A stretch of DNA of 15,430 nucleotides, from positions 1-15,430 of the forward strand of contig JAJZGO010000031.1 in assembly GCA_021798415.1 (NCBI GenBank). The letters run 5' to 3'. The DNA comes from Thermoplasmata archaeon. Lineage in GTDB: Archaea; Thermoplasmatota; Thermoplasmata; Lutacidiplasmatales; UBA184. The translations under genes were made by a program, and so were the position numbers. Positions 1 to 5,800 of the stretch are shown here, piece by piece. The notes below the pieces were generated by a model, which was not told where the DNA came from, searched no databases, and saw nothing but the letters and a program-made list of their open reading frames with translations. Each line of letters opens with the position of its first letter. The stretch's first letter is position 1.

Positions 1-896
1 CGCACGTCTGGCAGGCCGGGGCGTACAAGTCGACCGAGTCGGCCCGCATCGACGTCACGCACTACCGGCCCCTCTCGCCGGAGGAGCTGCGGGCGGTCGA
101 CCGTCGCGTCAATCAGATCGTGCGCGAGGACCGCCCGGTCAAGAGCTACTTCGAGTCGCGCGGCGAGGCCGAGCGGCGGTTCGGGTTCACGCTCTACCAG
201 GGCGGGGCGGTTCCCGGCCGCGAGCTGAGGATCGTCGAGGTCGAGGGGTTCGACGTCGAAGCGTGCGGCGGCACGCATTGCACCCACACGAGCGAGGTCG
301 GGGCGATCGCGATCCTCGGCGTGGAGCGGATCCAGGACGGGGTCCTGAGGCTCATCTACGCGAGCGGGGAGCGCGCGCTCGAGGTCCGCGAAGAGCACGA
401 GGCGATCCTGCGCGAGGCGTCCCGACGGCTCGGGGTCCCGGTCGCCCAGCTGCCGGAAGGGATCGACCGCCTCCTCGGGGAGATCGAGGAGACGCGACGG
501 TCGAGTCGCGAACGGCGCCGGGAGGACCTCGGGGGGACCGCCGAGCGGCTCCTCCGCGACCCGACGGCGACGGGGACGGTCGGGACGATCACGATCGTGG
601 CGGCCGCGGTCGACCTCGACCGCTACGAGATGATGGAGCTCTCGCGGCTCTTGAGCCGGGAAAAGGACCGGGTCACGATCCTCGCGGCGGAGCGCGACGG
701 ACGGGGAACGCTGTTCGTGGGGTCGACCGCCCCCGGCGTCTCCGCCGTCGCGATCGTCGGGGAAGCGAAGGCGGCGTTCGCCGGCAAGGGCGGCGGGAAC
801 CCCGCGGCGGCGACCGCGGTCGGAGAACCGGGGGCGCCGTTGCGCTCGGCCCTCGAACTCGCCCGTGACGCGGCGCGACGCGCCGTGCCGGCCTAG
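1..896 (+). CDS. alaS: Alanyl-tRNA synthetase, C-terminal part (5' end outside window)
   Basis: The enzyme charges tRNA-Ala with alanine in the cytoplasm; the part seen here holds the end of the editing region and the C-terminal domain. The frame is open from base 3, giving 297 residues before TAG at 894-896, and the aminoacylation core lies upstream of the window. The first residues (HVWQAGAYKSTESARIDVTH) match the archaeal AlaRS editing region. The editing-site zinc motif CGGTHCTH supplies C88 and H92 of the visible fragment. A charged linker follows, then a DHHA1-type C-terminal domain with the glycine-rich FAGKGGGNP segment near residue 260. A GTG at 120 could be taken as a start but lies inside the conserved editing domain, so it is not one. 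The gene looks intact as far as it is visible. Family assignment is near certain. Confidence 0.96.
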   Translation, partial: HVWQAGAYKSTESARIDVTHYRPLSPEELRAVDRRVNQIVREDRPVKSYFESRGEAERRFGFTLYQGGAVPGRELRIVEVEGFDVEACGGTHCTHTSEVGAIAILGVERIQDGVLRLIYASGERALEVREEHEAILREASRRLGVPVAQLPEGIDRLLGEIEETRRSSRERRREDLGGTAERLLRDPTATGTVGTITIVAAAVDLDRYEMMELSRLLSREKDRVTILAAERDGRGTLFVGSTAPGVSAVAIVGEAKAAFAGKGGGNPAAATAVGEPGAPLRSALELARDAARRAVPA

Positions 897-1080
897 CCGT
901 TCCGAGCGGACCGCGCGCGGGACGGACCCGGCCCCGACGGGCGCCGGGGCGAGCGGAGCGGGCGAACGGTCCCGATTCGGGCCCCGCGCGCGCGGGCCGT
1001 CCGTGCCCGAGAGCCGACGCCGGACCCTAGTTCGCTCGACGGCCGGGTCGCCCCGGCGGGCCGCCCAATGATGCGAAACC
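897..1080. other. GC-rich intergenic stretch with two short inverted repeats
   Basis: This stretch lies between the alaS stop and the promoter of the next gene, and no convincing gene is seen in it. It holds two GC-only inverted repeats: arms 931-936 and 945-950 (GCCCCG/CGGGGC, 8-base loop) and arms 980-984 and 994-998 (GGCCC/GGGCC around an alternating CG run). Neither is followed by a T-run, so a terminator role for alaS is only possible. Such repeats arise easily at this GC content. Confidence 0.3.
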
Positions 1081-1090
1081 TTTACTTTCC
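1073..1090 (+). promoter_or_regulatory. TATA-like promoter of the KaiC/GvpD-like gene
   Basis: An AT-rich island, GCGAAACC followed by TTTACTTT (1081-1088), stands out in GC-rich sequence and fits a BRE plus TATA box. A transcript starting about 26 nt downstream would begin near 1110. That leaves a leader of about 64 nt before the ATG at 1174, unlike the leaderless spacing seen for several other genes here. Confidence 0.55.
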
Positions 1091-1173
1091 GTAGGTGCCC
1101 ATGAAGGCACGGGACACGGAATGGTTCGTTGGGCTCCGGGACCCTCGGTCCGGCCGTGCGCCACGGGTCTAAC

Positions 1174-2718
1174 ATGAGCGCAAGCGAGGGAAGCACGGTC
1201 GGCGGAGTGCCGCCCGAGGTCGTCCTCTTCCTCAGCGGGAAGGGCGGGCGATCTCTCATCGTCAAGGGCGGTGCGGGAACGGGAAAGACGACGTTCGGGC
1301 TCGAGCTGCTCGAACGGATCGGGCAGCCGACGCGCTCGTACTACCTGTCGACGCGCGTGGGCGACGAGGCGCTCTACCGCCAGTTCCCGTGGCTCCGGAC
1401 GACCGAGATGCGCACGCGGATCCTCGACGCCGCGAAGCTGTTCCTCGACGCGATCGGCCCGGGCCGCAAGGCGCCCGAGGCCGAGATGCCCGAGTCGGAG
1501 CAGCGCAAGGTCCGCGCCGGCCGGGAGGTTCTCGGAAGCTTCGGCCAGGAACGGGGACCGCCGACGCGCGTCGACCGCACGCACCTCCAGGCGCTCCTCA
1601 AGCGGAGCCCGATGCCCGAGGTCGAGAACGTCTACAACCGGATCGAGCGCGCGCTGCCGGAGAAGTCGCTCCTCGTCATCGACTCCCTCGAGGGTGTGAC
1701 CCACAAGTACGGACTCGAGATGGAAGAGTTCGTGATGGCGCTGCAAAAGGACCTGGTCGAGGCGTCCAGCACCGACGTCGTGATGATCCTCGAGAAGCCC
1801 GAGGCGGGCGGCATCGAGTACCTCGTCGACGGCCTCATCTCGATCCAGCGGGAGGAGCTCGACGAGCGCCGCGTGCGCCACCTGCGCCTCGAGAAGCTCC
1901 GGGCAACGAACATCGGACGGGCGCGCTACGCGGTGACGCTCGACGGCGGGCGGTTCTCCGCGCTCGGCATCGGCCCGAACGGGAACCTCGCGACGGGGAG
2001 CGGACCGTGGAAGCCGGTGCCCGATCCGGAGCGTTTCTACTCGACGGGGATCCCCGACTTCGACAAGCTTCTCGGCGGCGGGCTGCGCCGGGGCAGCTTC
2101 AACGCCTTCGAGGTCGACGTCAACGTCGGGATCAACGACTACTACACGCTCTTCACGCCGACGTTCCTCAACTTCCTCTCCCAAGGGCGCGGGATCATCG
2201 CGGTCCTCGCCGCGGGCGAGTCCCCCGAGGAGCTGCGCGAGACGCTCATCCGCCACACGCCCGCGAACCAGTTCGACACGCGGGTGCGGGTCCCCGACTA
2301 CAGCGCGAACGAGACCGAGGAGCCGTACATCCTCCCGATGGCCCGGTTCGGCCGGGACGAGGCGATGCGGGCGATGGTCACGGCCGAGAAAGCGGTCGCC
2401 GGCCCCGACCGCAAGCCGTTCCTCGAGTACACCGCCTTCGACACGTTCGAGAGCCTGATGGGCGACCAGGTCGCGATCCGGCTGTACTACCAGGGCGTTT
2501 CGCGGACGAAGCACGTCGGGAATCTCGGGATCGGGCTTCTGAAGCCGGGCCTCCTGATCTCGAGCGAGATCCTGAACATGATGGACACGTACTTCCGGAT
2601 CATCAACATCGACAACGCCCCGTGCATCTACGGGATCCGGCCGCGCACGACGCTCCACGCGATCAGCCACGACCCCGAGAAGGGCGCCCCCCACGCGGTG
2701 CTGACCCCGATCGTCTAG
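1174..2718 (+). CDS. RAD55/KaiC-superfamily ATPase, GvpD-like, with degenerate second domain
   Basis: The 514-residue cytosolic protein is a tandem RecA-like P-loop ATPase. Domain 1 (about residues 12-265) has Walker A GGAGTGKT at 32-39, Walker B SLLVIDS at 165-171 and a C-terminal stretch rich in Arg and Lys (about 232-251). Domain 2 (about 285-514) opens with the KaiC-type motif STGIPDFDKLLGGGLRRGS, but where Walker A should be it reads FEVDVNVGINDYYTLF, with no GKT/S, so it probably does not hydrolyse ATP. This layout recalls archaeal KaiC-like proteins and the regulator GvpD; no gas-vesicle structural gene is visible. I chose ATG 1174 over the in-frame TTG 1129 because the extra residues look non-coding. 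No strong Shine-Dalgarno is seen. A 23-codon reading frame ends one base before this ATG. The function is unknown; a regulatory or signalling role is inferred from the family. Confidence 0.8.
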   Translation: MSASEGSTVGGVPPEVVLFLSGKGGRSLIVKGGAGTGKTTFGLELLERIGQPTRSYYLSTRVGDEALYRQFPWLRTTEMRTRILDAAKLFLDAIGPGRKAPEAEMPESEQRKVRAGREVLGSFGQERGPPTRVDRTHLQALLKRSPMPEVENVYNRIERALPEKSLLVIDSLEGVTHKYGLEMEEFVMALQKDLVEASSTDVVMILEKPEAGGIEYLVDGLISIQREELDERRVRHLRLEKLRATNIGRARYAVTLDGGRFSALGIGPNGNLATGSGPWKPVPDPERFYSTGIPDFDKLLGGGLRRGSFNAFEVDVNVGINDYYTLFTPTFLNFLSQGRGIIAVLAAGESPEELRETLIRHTPANQFDTRVRVPDYSANETEEPYILPMARFGRDEAMRAMVTAEKAVAGPDRKPFLEYTAFDTFESLMGDQVAIRLYYQGVSRTKHVGNLGIGLLKPGLLISSEILNMMDTYFRIINIDNAPCIYGIRPRTTLHAISHDPEKGAPHAVLTPIV

Positions 2719-2737
2719 GCGGGGGTCCCCGGCCCGC

Positions 2738-3391
2738 CTACCCCGGGAGACCGAGGACCACGACCCCGACCGCGTAGAGCACGAGCGCCGGCACGAACGT
2801 CATCGCGAGGTCGTCGTCGGACCAGGGGATCTTCGGGTACTCGACCGCGATCGCGACCGGGGCGGCGAGGACCGCGAGGCCGGCCGAGAGCGCGAGCGGC
2901 CAGCCGCCGACGAGCCGCAACCCGACGAACGCGAGCAGGGCGTAGGCGACGAGCGGGACCCCCGGATAGAGCCCGCGGGGGCGGACGAGCGCGCGCACTT
3001 CGCCCGCGAGCGGGTCGACGATCGCGGTTCCGAGGACGACCGCCGCCGCGATCGGGACCGGGAAGAACAAAACCGCACCGACGAGCGCGATCGCGTAGAC
3101 CGCGTAGCTACCGATCCGGTGGGCCTCGTACGGCCGGATCGTGGGCAGCGAGAGCCCCGCCGTGTGGCGCAGGAGCTCGACCACGAGGACCGCGGCGAGC
3201 GCGGCGAGGAGGACGTCGACCTTCGGGACGACCACGAAGAAGCCGTTGGGGAGCGGGTAGTACAATAGCGCCGCCGCGCCGAAGAGGTGGAGGAACCGAC
3301 GCCAGAGCCGGTCGCCGAGCGCCTCGTCGCCCCCGAAGCGCGCCCCGAGCCAGCGGCGGAACCGTCCGTCGCGGTGGAGCTTCAGCGCCAC
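2738..3391 (-). CDS. Polytopic membrane protein, probable dolichol/phytol/polyprenol kinase family
   Basis: The 217-residue product has about seven hydrophobic segments (roughly residues 34-53, 57-75, 92-112, 112-130, 145-161, 165-183, 196-215), so it sits in the membrane. The first segment starts with RRFLHLFGAA, like the R-K-x-x-H entry of the CTP-dependent dolichol/phytol kinase family. The end, VEYPKIPWSDDDLAMTFVPA, resembles that family's C-terminal V-E-(x)n-D-(D/N)-(x)n-P signature. A less clear GTAIVDPLAGEVR segment (121-133) lies where the family usually has G-D-x-x-A. Such enzymes phosphorylate isoprenoid alcohols or related lipids. I placed the start at GTG 3391 because GGTGAG precedes it by 6-7 nt; an in-frame GTG at 3481 would add a Pro/Ser/Arg-rich extension without conserved features. 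It converges on the ATPase gene with a 19-base gap. The family call is moderate and the substrate is unknown. Confidence 0.55.
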   Translation of the reverse strand: MALKLHRDGRFRRWLGARFGGDEALGDRLWRRFLHLFGAAALLYYPLPNGFFVVVPKVDVLLAALAAVLVVELLRHTAGLSLPTIRPYEAHRIGSYAVYAIALVGAVLFFPVPIAAAVVLGTAIVDPLAGEVRALVRPRGLYPGVPLVAYALLAFVGLRLVGGWPLALSAGLAVLAAPVAIAVEYPKIPWSDDDLAMTFVPALVLYAVGVVVLGLPG

Positions 3392-3700
3392 GGTCGGCTC
3401 ACCCGGGACCCGCCCGCTCGAGGACCGCGGGGCCTCGCTCGGTGGTCCACCGGCTCGGGGGAGTCCCGCGGCACCGCGCACCGATGCCGTCGGGGGCGCC
3501 GTCGAGAAGGTCGGAGCCGACGCGAGACCGGACGCCCGGGTCCGCGCCGCCGGTGGACCGACGGAAGACGTCCCAAGAAGGTTCCCTCCGACGCGACTCG
3601 GCCCGCCGAGATTTCAACGTTTCGGGCGGGCGACGGCGGGCCGTATGGGTGGGGTCGGGGCGACGCGGTCGTGTCGGACGGACCTCCGGGGCCGGGAGAG
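3392..3700. other. Divergent intergenic region before purE, no gene seen
   Basis: This stretch of more than 300 bases separates the start of the minus-strand membrane protein from the purE promoter. Reading frames crossing it on both strands give only Arg/Gly/Pro-rich composition. The one distinctive element is an AT-rich island flanked by a 7-bp inverted repeat (3601-3631), annotated separately. Promoter or regulatory sequence for the membrane-protein gene could lie here. Confidence 0.4.
3601..3631. repeat. Perfect 7-bp inverted repeat around an AT-rich core
   Basis: The arms GCCCGCC (3601-3607) and GGCGGGC (3625-3631) flank a 17-base core, GAGATTTCAACGTTTCG. The core is one of the few AT-rich islands in this gap. 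It could be an operator, a promoter element on either strand, or an RNA hairpin. No function can be assigned from sequence alone. Confidence 0.4.
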
Positions 3701-3710
3701 AGATATAGCG
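3701..3710 (+). promoter_or_regulatory. TATA box of purE-guaAb
   Basis: The AT-rich octamer in AGATATAGCG is centred about 28 nt before the purE ATG at 3733. This is the spacing expected for a leaderless archaeal transcript starting at or next to the ATG. Confidence 0.7.
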
Positions 3711-3732
3711 GCGAGGCCCGTCCCCGCCCGGC

Positions 3733-4194
3733 ATGAAGGTCACCGTGCTGGTGGGCAGCAAGTCCGATCTCGAGATCGCGGAGAAGGTCCGCGCCCGGCT
3801 GAGCGACCTCGGGGTCCCCTGCGAGGTCCACGTCGCCTCGGCGCACCGCAACCCCGACAAGGTCGACCGACTGGTCCGCGACCCGGACACGGACGTCTTC
3901 GTCGCGATGGCCGGCCTTTCGGCCGCCCTGCCCGGGGTCGTGGCCGCGCGAACGCTCAAGCCGGTGATCGGGGTCCCGCTCCACCGCGGCCTCGGCCTCG
4001 ACAGCCTCCTCTCGGTCGTCCAGATGCCGCCCGGCATCCCGGTCGCCTCGGTCGGCCTCGATGCCGCGGAGAACGCGGCCCTCCTCGCCACGGAGATCCT
4101 CGCCCTCCGCTACCCCGAGCTCGTCCACGCGCTCGAGCGCTACCGCGCGAAGTGGCGCGAGGAGCCGACCGGGACGGCGGGAGGTCCGGCGTGA
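3733..4194 (+). CDS. purE: 5-(carboxyamino)imidazole ribonucleotide mutase / AIR carboxylase catalytic subunit (PurE)
   Basis: PurE forms CAIR in de novo purine synthesis, from N5-CAIR in class I enzymes or from AIR and CO2 in class II. The 153-residue protein has usual length and the family signatures in order: GSKSDLEIA (8-16), the catalytic-loop SAHRNPDK (36-43, with H38 equal to E. coli H45), the glycine/alanine loop AGLSAALPG (60-68), PVIGVP, and GLDSLLSVVQMPPGIPV. In the alanine loop the histidine of the typical A-A-H-L-P-G (E. coli H75) is alanine (A65). A TATA box 28 nt upstream predicts a leaderless mRNA starting at this ATG. The stop overlaps the guaAb start (GTGA), so the two are co-transcribed and probably translationally coupled. 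Family identity is near certain; which of the two reactions it favours is open. Confidence 0.95.
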   Translation: MKVTVLVGSKSDLEIAEKVRARLSDLGVPCEVHVASAHRNPDKVDRLVRDPDTDVFVAMAGLSAALPGVVAARTLKPVIGVPLHRGLGLDSLLSVVQMPPGIPVASVGLDAAENAALLATEILALRYPELVHALERYRAKWREEPTGTAGGPA

Positions 4195-5138
4195 CCGACC
4201 CGGCCCGCTTCGTCGACGAGGCCGTCGCGACCCTCCGGGCGGCCGTCCCCGGCCACGCGATCGTCGCCGCCTCGGGCGGGATCGACTCGACCGTCGCCGC
4301 GCTCCTCGCGGAGCGGGCCCTCGGAGAGCGGTCGCACGCGATCTTCGTCGACACGGGGCTCCTGCGGGCGGGGGAGGTCGAAGCGGTCGGCGAGATCTTC
4401 CGGTCGAGCCACCTCTCGTTCGAGCTCGCGGCCGCGGCCGACCGGTTCTTCGCTTCGCTCGAGGGGGTCACCGACCCCGAGGAGAAGCGCCGGCGGATCG
4501 GGGCCGCGTTCGTGCGCCTCTTCGAGGAGAAGGCGAAACGGGTCGGCGCCGACCACCTCGTCCAGGGGACGATCGCCCCCGACTGGATCGAGAGCGGGGG
4601 CGCGCTCCGCGACACGATCAAGACCCACCACAACGTCGGCGGGATCCCCGCCGACGTCCGGCTCACGATCGTCGAACCGCTGCGCGACCTCTACAAGGAC
4701 GAGGTCCGGGCGGTCGCGCGGTACCTCGGGGTCCCCGACTCGGACCGGCAGCCGTTCCCCGGGCCCGGCCTCGCGGTACGGGTGAACGGCGTCGTGACGC
4801 CGGAGCGGGTCCGCCGCGCTCGGGTCGCGAACGCGATCGTCACCGAGGAGGTCGACCGCGCGGTCGCCGACGGACGAATGACGCGACCGTGGCAGTACTT
4901 CGCGGTCCTCCTCCCCGTCCGCACGGTCGGCGTGACGGGCGACAACCGGGTCTACGGGGAAGCGGTGAGCGTCCGGGTCGTCGATTCGATCGACGCGATG
5001 ACCGCAACCTCGACGGACGTTCCCCGGGCGGTCCTCAACCGGATCTCCGAGCGGGTGACGCGCGAGCTCGCGGGCGAGGTCGTCCGGGTCCTGTACGACG
5101 TGACCGACAAGCCTCCCGCGACGATCGAGTGGGAGTGA
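4191..5138 (+). CDS. guaAb: GMP synthase ATP-pyrophosphatase subunit (archaeal split GuaA, subunit B)
   Basis: This subunit adenylylates XMP and aminates it to GMP, using ammonia delivered by a separate glutaminase subunit. The 315-residue product lacks the class-I glutaminase domain, as is usual in archaea; the partner gene is not in the window. Visible motifs are the PP-loop SGGIDST (28-34), FVDTGLLR (52-59), QGTIAPDWIESG (125-136), KTHHNVGGIP (144-153), EPLRDLYKDEVR, FPGPGLAVR (189-197), and the C-terminal dimerisation signature DVTDKPPATIEWE. The start is GTG 4191, overlapping the purE TGA by 4 bases, with a strong GGAGGT Shine-Dalgarno at 4180-4185, 5 nt upstream. The frame stays open upstream to 3645, but that part is the shadow of purE. 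All catalytic motifs are intact. Confidence 0.96.
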   Translation: MTDPARFVDEAVATLRAAVPGHAIVAASGGIDSTVAALLAERALGERSHAIFVDTGLLRAGEVEAVGEIFRSSHLSFELAAAADRFFASLEGVTDPEEKRRRIGAAFVRLFEEKAKRVGADHLVQGTIAPDWIESGGALRDTIKTHHNVGGIPADVRLTIVEPLRDLYKDEVRAVARYLGVPDSDRQPFPGPGLAVRVNGVVTPERVRRARVANAIVTEEVDRAVADGRMTRPWQYFAVLLPVRTVGVTGDNRVYGEAVSVRVVDSIDAMTATSTDVPRAVLNRISERVTRELAGEVVRVLYDVTDKPPATIEWE

Positions 5139-5162
5139 GCCGCTCCGGTCCCCGCGTCACGA

Positions 5163-5175
5163 AGAATCTATCTAC
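5163..5175 (+). promoter_or_regulatory. TATA-like box of the small RHH-like gene
   Basis: GAATCTATCTACC, centred near 5170, lies about 30 nt before the GTG at 5200. It is the only AT-rich island between guaAb and the small gene and predicts a leaderless transcript independent of purE-guaAb. Confidence 0.55.
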
Positions 5176-5199
5176 CTTCGACGGTCCGACCTCCCGTCC

Positions 5200-5418
5200 G
5201 TGACGCCCGATCCCGAGCCGGCCCGCACGGTCCGGATCCCCGAGGAGGTCGCGCGGGGCCTCGAGGCGCGCATCCGCTCGTCGGCGTTCGAGTCGGTCGA
5301 CGCGTTCGTGAGCTTCGTCCTCGCCCGTCTGCTCGAAGAGCCGGGGGAGCCCGGGTTCAGCGAGGAGGACGAGCGCCACCTGCGCGAGCGCCTGCGCTCG
5401 CTCGGGTACATCGACTGA
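5200..5418 (+). CDS. Small ribbon-helix-helix-like protein (72 aa)
   Basis: The 72-residue protein begins MTPDPEPARTVRIPEEVARG. A short beta-strand-like VRIPEEV (about 11-17) is followed by two predicted helices, with a spacing like CopG/Arc ribbon-helix-helix proteins. An acidic, Pro/Gly-containing linker leads to a last amphipathic helix ending RERLRSLGYID. A tail of the R-L-R-x-L-G-Y type also closes some sulfatase/alkaline-phosphatase-superfamily proteins, so the tail may be a protein-interaction element rather than part of a DNA-binding fold. The start is GTG 5200, supported by a TATA-like box 30 nt upstream and no clear Shine-Dalgarno. It is transcribed alone, 61 bases after guaAb. The coding call is fairly safe; the function is not known. 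Confidence 0.72.
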   Translation: MTPDPEPARTVRIPEEVARGLEARIRSSAFESVDAFVSFVLARLLEEPGEPGFSEEDERHLRERLRSLGYID

Positions 5419-5430
5419 GCGCGACGTCCG

Positions 5431-5443
5431 CCAACGATTAACC
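5431..5443 (+). promoter_or_regulatory. TATA-like box of the small Cys-containing gene
   Basis: CCAACGATTAACC has its AT core at 5436-5442, centred about 26 nt before the GTG at 5465. This fits a leaderless transcript separate from the preceding small gene. Confidence 0.6.
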
Positions 5444-5464
5444 GTCCGCGCGCCTCGCTCGGGC

Positions 5465-5740
5465 GTGCTCAGCTGTCCGTTCTGCGGCGCGTCGGAGTCC
5501 GACCGCTTCGACCTCGAGGGGCGACGCTTTTTGGTCTTCGGGTGCGCCTTCACCCCGGCGGTCGACCCGGCGCTCTCGGACGAGGAGATCGCCCGCGAGC
5601 TCGCCGACGCCTACCGGCCCGGGACGGAGGGCACGTACTTCCGGTCGGTGTGCGACCGGCTCCACGTCTACGTCACGAAGGGGGAGGGCGCGCGGACGCT
5701 CGGCGCCGACCCCGGTCCCGAGCCGACGCGCGGGGCCTAG
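5465..5740 (+). CDS. Small conserved-looking protein with possible zinc site (91 aa)
   Basis: The 91-residue protein opens with a CPFC knuckle (C4, C7). Further cysteines are C27 in FGCAFTP and C63 in the segment YFRSVCDRLH (58-67, with H67). C4, C7 and a pair from C27, C63 and H67 could bind one zinc ion. The middle (residues 33-50) is acidic and helical, and the last 20 or so residues are Gly/Pro-rich and probably disordered. Coding is supported by a TATA-like box 26 nt before the GTG start, by strong third-position GC and by the clustered Cys/aromatic motifs. It ends 60 bases from the convergent sdhE. I do not recognise the family with certainty; a nucleic-acid-binding or structural zinc protein is a guess. 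Confidence 0.68.
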   Translation: MLSCPFCGASESDRFDLEGRRFLVFGCAFTPAVDPALSDEEIARELADAYRPGTEGTYFRSVCDRLHVYVTKGEGARTLGADPGPEPTRGA

Positions 5741-5800
5741 GGGTCGGGCGGGAGACCGGGCCCTCCCCCGCTCCGCCGCGTCGGCCCTCGGCGCGGTCGT

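Noticed and set aside
897..1080. Possible tRNA or other structured RNA in the gap after alaS
   Set aside because: No T-loop signature or cloverleaf could be built; the inverted repeats are short and GC-only.
1129..1173. TTG at 1129 as start of the KaiC/GvpD-like ATPase
   Set aside because: The added 15 residues show no conserved character, TTG is a rare start, and ATG 1174 gives the expected distance to the P-loop.
1027..2694. 555-codon antisense frame opposite the KaiC/GvpD-like gene
   Set aside because: GC-driven shadow without domain signatures; the sense strand has Walker motifs.
3645..4190. In-frame upstream extension of guaAb from an ATG at 3645
   Set aside because: The translation is Arg/Gly/Pro-rich and is the frame shadow of purE; guaAb has a strong Shine-Dalgarno and homologous start at GTG 4191.
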